Positions 18,072-30,159 of a DNA stretch of 64,000 nt are shown here, one piece after another; the stretch's first letter is position 1, and each line of letters begins with the position of its first letter. Source of the DNA: a marine gamma proteobacterium HTCC2080 (lineage in GTDB: Bacteria; Pseudomonadota; Gammaproteobacteria; Pseudomonadales; Halieaceae); contig AAVV01000006.1 of the NCBI GenBank assembly GCA_000169115.1, forward strand, positions 186,001-250,000, in the 5' to 3' direction. Below the pieces are notes generated by a model, which was given only the letters and a program-made list of their open reading frames with translations, had not been told where the DNA came from and did no database searches. The position numbers were made by a program, and so were the translations under genes.

Positions 18072-18815
18072 TTAAGCAACAGGGGTCAGTATTTGTCCAG
18101 TGTGTGTGCGATGCATTTTTCCTGTGGGGATTTCCCAGGGCTGTGGTGTATTGATGATATCTTCTTCATCGGGCAGCTTAATATTATTCGCCGGCCTACC
18201 ACCACGTTGCTTAAGAATATCGACGGTGTGATAGCGATCGATCGTTAAGCGCAAGCTAAATGGTGTGTGTTGCTCTATGGCTTGAGTAGCCCTAAATAGC
18301 ACGACAAGAGTGTCATTTTCAGTGGCTGCTAGCTGTAGTTTGCGCAATTCGGCATAGCGGTAATCACTGGCTCCTAACCAGCTGAAAACAACGCTGCAAG
18401 TCGTGCTTCGGATGGCTTGTTCGGTGGCCCATAGTAGTTCTTCACGGTCTTTAGGATGCACCATCAGAACTTGTTCAGTGGCAACTCCCCGAGCGGCGAG
18501 TAGTGGTGCGTAAGGGGCATGGGGAGGAGCGATAAAAGCCTGCCAACGGCGTTGTTCGCTGAGCGCTGCCATGGTGGGTAGAAAAAGGCCCATAGAGTCA
18601 GTGCCGCTGTCCTTACTAAGGACCTCAACACCGCCGCGTAGTGGCCAACCGGCCATTGCGATTTGAGCGTCGAGTGCGTTAAATCCGGTAGGCAGTACGT
18701 CTACACCGTGTAGGTCGCTGTTAGCAGGTGTACGCAGTGCAAATACATTTTCACCCGTGTTCATACCGCGCCAGGTATCAGGACGATTGATGATGTGTTC
18801 AAGTGGGTCAGACAT
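18072..18815 (-). CDS. imuA: ImuA, RecA/SulA-like SOS mutagenesis protein
   Basis: A 247-residue ImuA protein: a RecA-like fold with segments typical of the family (LPTGFNALDAQIAMAGWPLRGGVEVL, and the C-terminal FSLRLTIDRYHTVDILKQRGGRP). The Walker A position is not a functional P-loop (SKDSGTDSMG). ImuA works with ImuB and DnaE2 in damage-induced mutagenesis. A GGAG lies 7 nt before the ATG, so unlike dnaE2 and imuB this gene has an ordinary leader. A LexA box is 71 nt upstream. The gene is followed by the OsmC gene, not by imuB. Confidence 0.88.
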   Translation of the reverse strand: MSDPLEHIINRPDTWRGMNTGENVFALRTPANSDLHGVDVLPTGFNALDAQIAMAGWPLRGGVEVLSKDSGTDSMGLFLPTMAALSEQRRWQAFIAPPHAPYAPLLAARGVATEQVLMVHPKDREELLWATEQAIRSTTCSVVFSWLGASDYRYAELRKLQLAATENDTLVVLFRATQAIEQHTPFSLRLTIDRYHTVDILKQRGGRPANNIKLPDEEDIINTPQPWEIPTGKMHRTHTGQILTPVA

Positions 18816-18886
18816 GTTGTGCTCCTCTGCGGCTAGGGACGTACAGCTGAGTTGATAGGTAGCTGTATGTACTGCTGTATAAAATA

Positions 18887-18902
18887 CTGTATAAATGAAC
18901 AG
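18887..18902. promoter_or_regulatory. LexA box upstream of imuA
   Basis: CTGTATAAATGAACAG matches CTGT-N8-ACAG. On the minus strand it is followed by TATTTT (18881-18886), the same box-then-hexamer order as at dnaE2 and imuB. It lies between imuA and the divergent MFS gene, 36 nt from the start of the latter, and could affect both. Confidence 0.8.
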
Positions 18903-18938
18903 TAGTCTTGTGAGACAACAAAATCAAGGGGAGGTTAT

Positions 18939-20165
18939 TTGGAGCGTCGTGAAAAGCGACAGGTAAGGCAGTCAGCCTTAAATGAGGTGGCCTTCAGGCG
19001 TTATTTTCCCGCGAGTTGGTTTTCCAGTCTTGGCTCCTGGATGCTGCGCTTTCTGTTAGGTTGGAGCGCTTGGGATCTGACATTATCTGCAAGTTGGGTC
19101 GGTATAACGGCCGCCCTGATGCTCGCCCCTGCGCTCGTCTTGTCACCTTGGTTTGGGATTTTGTCAGACCGAATCAATCCACGTTATGGCTTGGTCGTCT
19201 CCATGGTTGTCCACGGACTCATTGCCTTGGGTGGGGCAGTGGCGTTGTGGGCTGGCGCTTTTGGAACTCCGATACTGCTGTCATTGGCTTTGGCTATGGG
19301 GGTTGTGACATCGGGTCACAGTCCCATGCGACTCGCACTCATACCTCTTTTAGTCGAGCGTGCAGCCTTGCCCAGCGCGGTAGGGCTTTCTGCGACAACC
19401 TTCAATATTGCTCGTATCCTTGGGCCGGCTCTCGGCGCAGCTCTAATTGCCGGTTTTGGCCCAGGATTGGCCTTTATGCTCGCCACCGTTATGTTTGCCA
19501 TCGCGGCAGTCATCTTGCTCAAGCTTCATGGCATAGGCTTCAGGGAGCCGCGGCCACGGGAGCCTTTTATGCAACAGTTTATAGCGGGCCTTCGCTATGT
19601 GCGTAGGGAGCCCGCCATTCAATTGATCTTCGCATTTACGGTTCTCAACGGTGTTTTGGGCAGGACTGTTGTGGAGCTTTTACCGGCATTTGCAGGTGGC
19701 TTCTTAGGAGGGGGTTCGAGAGAGCTGGCGACGCTGACGGCTAGCGCGGGTTTGGGCTCTATTGTTGGTGGTCTAATTTTGACGCGTCAACAGGCAGACA
19801 CAGAACGTCTGCTCAACTTGGTAGCCCGGACGATCGCTGGTGCTGCACTACTCATATTGGGTCTGTTTTTGGGTTCTGACTTATACCGATTGGGGGCGTT
19901 AATCTTTGCTTTAAGTTTGGTTACAACGATTGCGGGCACCGGTTGCCAGACAATAATTCAGCTAAGTTTGCTAGAGAGCTATCGTGGACGGGTATTGAGC
20001 TTGTGGACACTGTTTGCCATGGGGGCGCCGGCGCTGGGCTCTGCCTGCTTGGGTATCCTCACCGATATTTTCGGCTATACCGTTGTATTTACGATAACAG
20101 CTGGTGCCGGATTTCTAATGCTTCTACTGCTTTACTCGCGTCGCTCAAGTCTGTCGGGCTCATGA
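18939..20165 (+). CDS. MFS transporter (EntS-like)
   Basis: A 408-residue major facilitator with about 12 hydrophobic segments. The loop GILSDRINPRYG between segments 2 and 3 is the MFS signature region. Overall pattern (N-terminal ALNEVAFRRYFPASWFSSLGSWM, then FNIARILGPALGAAL) resembles the EntS/DUF894 group of exporters that includes the enterobactin exporter; the substrate here is unknown. The start is a TTG, supported by a strong AAGGGGAGG 4 nt upstream. It is divergent from imuA with a LexA box in between. The 3' end overlaps convergent holA by 6 bp. Confidence 0.85.
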   Translation: MERREKRQVRQSALNEVAFRRYFPASWFSSLGSWMLRFLLGWSAWDLTLSASWVGITAALMLAPALVLSPWFGILSDRINPRYGLVVSMVVHGLIALGGAVALWAGAFGTPILLSLALAMGVVTSGHSPMRLALIPLLVERAALPSAVGLSATTFNIARILGPALGAALIAGFGPGLAFMLATVMFAIAAVILLKLHGIGFREPRPREPFMQQFIAGLRYVRREPAIQLIFAFTVLNGVLGRTVVELLPAFAGGFLGGGSRELATLTASAGLGSIVGGLILTRQQADTERLLNLVARTIAGAALLILGLFLGSDLYRLGALIFALSLVTTIAGTGCQTIIQLSLLESYRGRVLSLWTLFAMGAPALGSACLGILTDIFGYTVVFTITAGAGFLMLLLLYSRRSSLSGS

Positions 20166-21206
20166 CCTGCCTGAACGTCGTGGGGGCCCGCCCGACCCGC
20201 TTTTAGGGCCTTGGGCCAACAGCACAACAACCTGATCTAATATGTCCCAGGGGTTACCTTTTTCAAAACCTTTCACTGTCGCATCGGCTAGAAAAGCCAG
20301 TTTTTGGAGGCGTGCAATTCCCTTAGCATTTTGTCGTTCTGCGGCCCCTTGAACGAGAGGCATGCGGCTGCGCCAAACACCTCGTTGATTCATGGCCCGG
20401 GACAGAGGCTGACCTTTGGCACAGTCATCGTGTAAAGAGGCGAGCAAAGTAATATCTCTGTTTAGGGGCCATAACACCGCGGGCGGCTGAGTAGACTCAG
20501 CCTGCAAGCCCCGCAATGTTCTGATCGCCGCAACGGCATCACCACTTAACGCGGTGTCAGCCAGGCCAAAGGTGCTGTAACGAGCGTTGGCAAGAACACT
20601 GCTCAATACCGTGTCCACCGTGACGTGCTCTGATGTTACCAGTAGTCTAAGTTTATCGACCTCCTGAACTGCCGCGAGCAAATTGCCTTCAACACGCTCG
20701 GCGAGAAGTTGCACTGCATCACGATCCGCTCGCAGTCCAGCACTTTTCAGTCGTTGCTGCAAAAAGCCGGGAAGGTCGTGACGTCCTACAGGCCAGATTT
20801 GTATTGCCAACCCTTCTTGATCAATTCGCGTGAACCACTTGGCACGTTGCGATTGTTTGTCAACTTTACCTGCAATGACCAGAAGAACATCCTCTGTATC
20901 AAGGGTTAGGTATTCCTGAAGTGCTTTGCTGCCCTCAGTTCCGGGTTTCCCTGATGGCAGCCTAATTTCGATGAGCTTACGGTCAGCAAACAACGATAAA
21001 GCCCCTGCACTCTGCAGTAGCTGTTGCCAATCACCGGCCCCCGAAATTTCGATAATCTCACGTTCGGTACAGCCGGCAGCTCTGGCAGCGGCTCGGACAG
21101 TATCGGCACATTCTTCGACGATCAGTGTTTCATCACCGAATACTAAATAGCATCGCTTTAACTCGCGATTGAGGTTCTGAGAGAGTTGCTCGGGCTTAAT
21201 GGGCAT
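20160..21206 (-). CDS. holA: DNA polymerase III subunit delta
   Basis: A 348-residue clamp-loader subunit that opens the beta sliding clamp. It begins with IKPEQLSQNLNRELKRCYLVFGDETLIVEE, the usual delta N terminus, and continues with the AAA+ -like fold without functional nucleotide-binding motifs, and the C-terminal helical domain. It lies directly after lptE with no gap, as in most gammaproteobacteria where leuS-lptE-holA are cotranscribed. The C terminus is glycine/arginine-rich and overlaps the convergent MFS gene by 6 bp. Confidence 0.93.
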   Translation of the reverse strand: MPIKPEQLSQNLNRELKRCYLVFGDETLIVEECADTVRAAARAAGCTEREIIEISGAGDWQQLLQSAGALSLFADRKLIEIRLPSGKPGTEGSKALQEYLTLDTEDVLLVIAGKVDKQSQRAKWFTRIDQEGLAIQIWPVGRHDLPGFLQQRLKSAGLRADRDAVQLLAERVEGNLLAAVQEVDKLRLLVTSEHVTVDTVLSSVLANARYSTFGLADTALSGDAVAAIRTLRGLQAESTQPPAVLWPLNRDITLLASLHDDCAKGQPLSRAMNQRGVWRSRMPLVQGAAERQNAKGIARLQKLAFLADATVKGFEKGNPWDILDQVVVLLAQGPKSGSGGPPRRSGRS

Positions 21207-25769
<4,563 letters not shown>

Positions 25770-25774
25770 GTGAA

Positions 25775-26623
25775 TCAGTCGGCAGTGTCATTGGGTGGTG
25801 TAACACGAAGGCTTAGCAATCGGCGTTGGTCAGCGTTAACTACTTTAAACTCAAAGCGCTGGAGATAGGTGGTCTCGCTGCGGGTGGGTACGTGGCCAAA
25901 GGCATTGACGACTAGGCCGCCAATGGTATCGAACTCTTCATTGCTAAATGACACACTGAAATGCTCATTGAAATCTTCAATCGGCGTTTGGGCTTTTACG
26001 AAAAAATCAGTGGGGCTTATTTTTCGAATATCTAGGCCTTCATCAACGTCTGTTTCATCTTCAATTTCACCGACGATTTCTTCAAGCACATCCTCAATGG
26101 TCACCAGTCCGGCAACACCTCCGTACTCATCGATCACAATCGCCATGTGATTGCGGTTTTGACGGAATTCTCGAAGTAACACATTGAGTCGCTTACTTTC
26201 GGGCACCACAACTGCGGGTCGCAAGAGGCTGCGCAGATCGAACTCTGGCTCGCGTTCCAGTATGAGTGGCAAGAGATCTTTGGCTAATAAAATTCCGATC
26301 ACATTATCGAGGGTGTCATCAATAACGGGAAAACGTGAGTGGGCGGCATGAATAATTTGAGGCAGAGCTTCGTCGAGCTCAGCATCGATTTTAATGACCG
26401 TCATCTGGGCCCGAGGAATCATAATATCCCGAACCTGCATATCGCTGACCGATAAGGCGCCTTCCATAATGGTTTTGGCGTCGTCATCAATTAGTTCATT
26501 GTTAACTGCAAGCTCTAGAAGACCCTCTAGGTCTGCTCGATTTTGCGGTGTTCCAGAAAGAAACTGTGTTAAGCGCTCGACCCAAGACCGCTCGTCGTTT
26601 TCAGGGGTATGTGTATCGTTCAC
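25775..26623 (-). CDS. corC: CorC/HlyC-family CBS-domain protein
   Basis: A 282-residue cytoplasmic protein with a CBS pair (MIPRAQMTVIKID; HSRFPVIDDTLDNVIGILLAKDLL; MAIVIDEYGGVAGLVTIEDVLEEIVGEIEDE, each shown in part) and a C-terminal CorC_HlyC domain (DTIGGLVVNAFGHVPTRSE). The Escherichia homologue YbeX/CorC is linked to Mg2+/Co2+ resistance and ribosome maturation. It lacks the membrane DUF21 domain. Its start overlaps the ybeY stop by 4 bp, consistent with the conserved ybeZ-ybeY-ybeX-lnt operon. Confidence 0.92.
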   Translation of the reverse strand: MNDTHTPENDERSWVERLTQFLSGTPQNRADLEGLLELAVNNELIDDDAKTIMEGALSVSDMQVRDIMIPRAQMTVIKIDAELDEALPQIIHAAHSRFPVIDDTLDNVIGILLAKDLLPLILEREPEFDLRSLLRPAVVVPESKRLNVLLREFRQNRNHMAIVIDEYGGVAGLVTIEDVLEEIVGEIEDETDVDEGLDIRKISPTDFFVKAQTPIEDFNEHFSVSFSNEEFDTIGGLVVNAFGHVPTRSETTYLQRFEFKVVNADQRRLLSLRVTPPNDTAD

Positions 26624-27111
26624 GGTAGATCGGCTCGCTGAATGTCATCGACAGGTAGGTAGGGGTCAGAGCAGCCAAACTGCTGCAAAATTTGCGTTTC
26701 AAGGGCTTCCATGTTCTGGGCCGCATCATCTGTCTCGTGATCGTAGCCGAGTAAATGCAAGACGCCATGCACGGTCAGGTGAGCCCAGTGGCAGATAGGA
26801 GGCTTCCCCTGTTCTTGGGCCTCTTTCCAGACTAGGGGGCTGCATATGACGATGTCACCCAGCAGCTCGCAAGGGATTTCTGCTGAGATATCTGCAGGAA
26901 AAGACAGAACGTTTGTGGGTCCGGACCGATTGCGAAAGCGCTGATTGAGTTGCGTCATCTCATCGGTATTACTGATACGAATACTCAGTTCGGGCTGCGC
27001 GGTTGGATCTGCTCCCAACATGCTGCAGGTTGCATTGACCCAACGTTTGAAACTTTCGTCTTCAGGCGCTTCTATAGATTCGTCGCGTTCAATGTGCAGC
27101 AGGGGAATCAT
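26620..27111 (-). CDS. ybeY: Endoribonuclease YbeY
   Basis: A 163-residue zinc-dependent rRNA maturation and quality-control RNase. The metal motif HxxxHxxxxxH is present as HGVLHLLGYDH near residue 117, and the conserved RNRSGPTNVLSFP precedes it. The start overlaps the phoH stop and the stop overlaps the corC start, each by 4 bp. Length is slightly above the E. coli protein. Confidence 0.93.
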   Translation of the reverse strand: MIPLLHIERDESIEAPEDESFKRWVNATCSMLGADPTAQPELSIRISNTDEMTQLNQRFRNRSGPTNVLSFPADISAEIPCELLGDIVICSPLVWKEAQEQGKPPICHWAHLTVHGVLHLLGYDHETDDAAQNMEALETQILQQFGCSDPYLPVDDIQRADLP

Positions 27112-28157
27112 GGTTCCCTTCGCTCCAGCTTAGGGCTTCTAGCCTCAAAGTCGTCGTAAGCTGACACGACTCGCTGCACCAAGGGGTGTCGCACGACGTC
27201 TTTGTTTGCGAACCAAGTGAATGTTATGCCTTCGACGCCTTCCAGCACTTGGGTGGCGTGTGTAAGGCCCGATTGTTGGCCCCTCGGGAGATCAATTTGC
27301 GTGGCGTCGCCGGTGATGACTGCGGTTGAACCAAAGCCAATTCGCGTCAAAAACATTTTCATCTGCTCGCGGGTCGTATTCTGCGCCTCGTCCAAAATAA
27401 TAAAAGCATTGTTGAGGGTTCGCCCGCGCATAAAGGCAAGGGGTGCCACTTCAATAATATTTCGTTCTATGTATTTAGTGACTGTTTCAAATCCCAGCAT
27501 TTCGTATAGCGCGTCGTAGAGCGGACGAAGATAGGGATCCACTTTCTGACTGAGGTCCCCTGGCAGAAATCCCAGTCTTTCGCCGGCCTCTACGGCTGGC
27601 CGTACGAGTAAAATTCGACGCACTTGTTCGTCTAGCAGAGCCTGCACAGCGCAAGCGACACCCAAATAGGTTTTCCCTGTGCCCGCAGGCCCAATACCGA
27701 AGTTGATGTCGTAACGTTGTAGCGCACGAACATAATTTTGTTGGTTCTTACCTCTGGGTTTGATCGATGTCCGTTTTGTTCGAATGACCGTAATGGGTTC
27801 GACATCGCTGCCTGAGTTTTGCTGTCGATGTTGCGCTAGGTGCTCAAGGTCAGCTTCCTGCAAGTGCAAGTGAACGCTCTCCGGACTGATTCCAATTCCC
27901 TGACAAGCTTCCCCATACAATGTTTCTAGAAGAGCGATCGTTATTGCGGCTGCATCTGCGCTTCCCGAGACAGTGAACTGATTACTGCGATTTCGGATAA
28001 CGACGCCTAGCCGCTCTTCGAGTTGGCGCAAATGTGCATCCAGCTGTCCGCACAGTGCGGCCAGATGACGGGCATCATTAGGTTCAAGGGCAATGCTGAG
28101 CTGTGAGGCCGATTCCGCGGTGTTTTCGGGTTCGGGGGCTGCGCTAATGGTATCCAA
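27108..28157 (-). CDS. ybeZ: PhoH-family ATPase (YbeZ)
   Basis: A 349-residue PhoH-like P-loop ATPase. Walker A is GPAGTGKTYLG and Walker B is FIILDEAQN; the RGRTLNNA segment and ITGDATQIDLP are also conserved. An N-terminal KH-like region (about residues 15-110) suggests RNA binding. YbeZ cooperates with YbeY in RNA metabolism. The start codon lies 79 nt after miaB. Confidence 0.92.
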   Translation of the reverse strand: MDTISAAPEPENTAESASQLSIALEPNDARHLAALCGQLDAHLRQLEERLGVVIRNRSNQFTVSGSADAAAITIALLETLYGEACQGIGISPESVHLHLQEADLEHLAQHRQQNSGSDVEPITVIRTKRTSIKPRGKNQQNYVRALQRYDINFGIGPAGTGKTYLGVACAVQALLDEQVRRILLVRPAVEAGERLGFLPGDLSQKVDPYLRPLYDALYEMLGFETVTKYIERNIIEVAPLAFMRGRTLNNAFIILDEAQNTTREQMKMFLTRIGFGSTAVITGDATQIDLPRGQQSGLTHATQVLEGVEGITFTWFANKDVVRHPLVQRVVSAYDDFEARSPKLERREP

Positions 28158-28236
28158 CGCCTGTTTGTTCGCTCTTTTCGCAACTGGGAGGGAGAAGATA
28201 CAGACCTTGGTGGGGGAGTCAACTGCCTTTATTGAC

Positions 28237-29586
28237 TCAGGCTGGCGTTGCTAGCAACTGGCCTCGCAGAGAGTTGGGCAAAGCTTCGACAATTTTTACG
28301 TCGGCGAAGTGCCCAATGAGCCCGCTGTCATCGCAGCTAAAATTGACCACACGGTTATTTTCAGTGCGCCCGGCAAGCTGCCCAGGATCTTTTTTGGACA
28401 CCCCCGTAACCAAAATACGCTGCTCGCTACCTACCATAGCGATGGAAATTGCAGCGGCTTGTTGGGCGATTCTGCCTTGTAATATTTTTAAGCGCTGCTT
28501 CTTAGTTGCCATTTCGGTTTCATCTGCGAGATCGGCTGCCGGTGTGCCCGGGCGGGCGCTATAAATAAAGCTAAATGAATGATCGAATCCAATGTCATCG
28601 ATCAGCTTCATGGTGGCGGAAAAATCTTTTTCATCTTCACCGGGAAAGCCAATAATAAAATCAGACGATAACGAGATGTTCGGGCGAATTCGGCGCAGAG
28701 CCCGAATTTTGGCTTTGTATTCCAGTGCGGTGTGACCACGTTTCATTGCCATCAAAGTTCGGTCTGAGCCGCTTTGCACGGGCAGATGTAGATGGTCGAC
28801 AAGGGCAGGAATATCTGCGTAGCACTGGATAAGTGCATCTGAAAACTCCACAGGATGCGATGTTGTGTATCGAATGCGTTCTATGCCTGACACCAAATTT
28901 ACAAGGTGAAGAAGCTCGGCAAAGTCGACACTCTCCCCTAGATGATTGGGCCCCCTGTAGGCGTTCACGTTTTGACCCAGAAGGTTGACCTCTTTCACGC
29001 CACCTCCAGCCAGCGATGCAATTTCGGCAATGATGTCGTCTACTGGGCGCGAAACTTCTTCACCACGGGTGTATGGCACGACGCAGAAAGTGCAGTATTT
29101 ACTGCAGCCTTCCATGATTGAGACAAAAGCGCTGGGCCCATCGACTCGGGGTTCTGGTAGTCGATCAAATTTTTCAATCTCAGGGAAGCTAACGTCCACA
29201 ACAACAGGGGTGCCGTCCCGTCGAGCCTCAATCATTTCGGGTAATCGATGCAAGGTTTGGGGCCCAAAAATTAAATCGACGAAGGGTGCACGCTTGCTGA
29301 TTTCTGCGCCTTCCTGACTAGCAACGCAGCCGCCTACACCAATAATCAAGTTAGGCTTTGCCTGTTTTAGTGGTCGCCAACGCCCCAGTTGGTGAAATAC
29401 CTTTTCCTGAGCTTTTTCGCGAATTGAACAGGTGTTCAGCAAAAGTACATCAGCGTCCTCTGCCCGATCGGTAAGGGCTAATCCGTGACTTTCTGCCAGC
29501 AGGTCAGCCATCCGGGCAGAATCGTACTCATTCATCTGGCAGCCATGGGTTTGTACAAACAGTTTTTTCTGGGGTGGTGTTGTCAA
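28237..29586 (-). CDS. miaB: tRNA-2-methylthio-N6-dimethylallyladenosine synthase MiaB
   Basis: A 449-residue radical-SAM methylthiotransferase modifying A37 of tRNAs. Cluster-binding cysteines of the UPF0004 domain are in [22 protein letters not shown] and [11 protein letters not shown]. The radical-SAM motif is [15 protein letters not shown], followed by [14 protein letters not shown], and a C-terminal TRAM domain. It is the first gene of the operon running to holA and is divergent from the DUF1820 gene, so the 143-bp spacer (29587-29729) should contain both promoters. Confidence 0.95.
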   Translation of the reverse strand: MTTPPQKKLFVQTHGCQMNEYDSARMADLLAESHGLALTDRAEDADVLLLNTCSIREKAQEKVFHQLGRWRPLKQAKPNLIIGVGGCVASQEGAEISKRAPFVDLIFGPQTLHRLPEMIEARRDGTPVVVDVSFPEIEKFDRLPEPRVDGPSAFVSIMEGCSKYCTFCVVPYTRGEEVSRPVDDIIAEIASLAGGGVKEVNLLGQNVNAYRGPNHLGESVDFAELLHLVNLVSGIERIRYTTSHPVEFSDALIQCYADIPALVDHLHLPVQSGSDRTLMAMKRGHTALEYKAKIRALRRIRPNISLSSDFIIGFPGEDEKDFSATMKLIDDIGFDHSFSFIYSARPGTPAADLADETEMATKKQRLKILQGRIAQQAAAISIAMVGSEQRILVTGVSKKDPGQLAGRTENNRVVNFSCDDSGLIGHFADVKIVEALPNSLRGQLLATPA

Positions 29587-29729
29587 AAAAGTGTTCTCTT
29601 ATGCGGTGGATACTGCGGTCGGGGTGGAGTATAACGTTATGAACCCTGCCGTGCGCGAGAATCCACTGGCAGATAGCGTCAGAAGTGGTACCATTCCCGC
29701 CCTTTTTTGCCTAACCGCGTTCTTTGCCC

Positions 29730-30073
29730 ATGACAACTCAGCCCGTCTACAAGGTTATCTTCCAAAACGGAGGCCAGGTCTTCGAGGTTTTCGCTAGGCA
29801 AATATTTCAGAGTGACATGTGGGGCTTCATAGAGATTGAAGAGCTGGTTTTTGGCGAGCGCTCAGCGGTATTGGTTGACCCTTCTGAAGAGAAATTAAAG
29901 AACGAGTTTGCCGGCGTAAGCGCAGTTATATCCCTCTGCACTCGGTTATTCGCATTGATGAAGTTGAAAAAGAGGGCGCCGTTCGCGTGTCCGAGGCCTC
30001 CGCCAGCGGCGCCAAAATCTCACATTTACCGTTTAACGGCATTCCCTCCGTTCCCTCCGGGGGCGATGACTGA
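29730..30073 (+). pseudogene. DUF1820-family protein, interrupted by a one-base frameshift
   Basis: The first 62 codons (MTTQPVYKVIFQNGGQV...) match the DUF1820 family, a group of small gammaproteobacterial proteins of unknown function. After KNEFAGV the zero frame changes to unrelated proline- and arginine-rich sequence and ends at 30137. In the next frame from 29918 the expected continuation is present (KRSYIPLHSVIRIDEVEKEGA...) and stops at 30073. Inserting one base at GT/AAG (29916-29918) restores a 114-residue protein of family length. ATG at 29730 is chosen as the family start. A consensus error is likely. lon begins 86 nt downstream of the repaired stop. Confidence 0.8.
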
Positions 30074-30159
30074 CCTGTCGAAAGGCCTTGAATTGCGGCT
30101 TAATGACCACCACATCTTGGTAAATGAAGGTATGTAGCCAAGGAATGGGGCAGGCTGTA

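Noticed and set aside
29918-30137. The proline/arginine-rich C terminus of the 137-residue frame before lon
   Set aside because: The alternative frame restores the DUF1820 family sequence, so this tail is a frameshift product.
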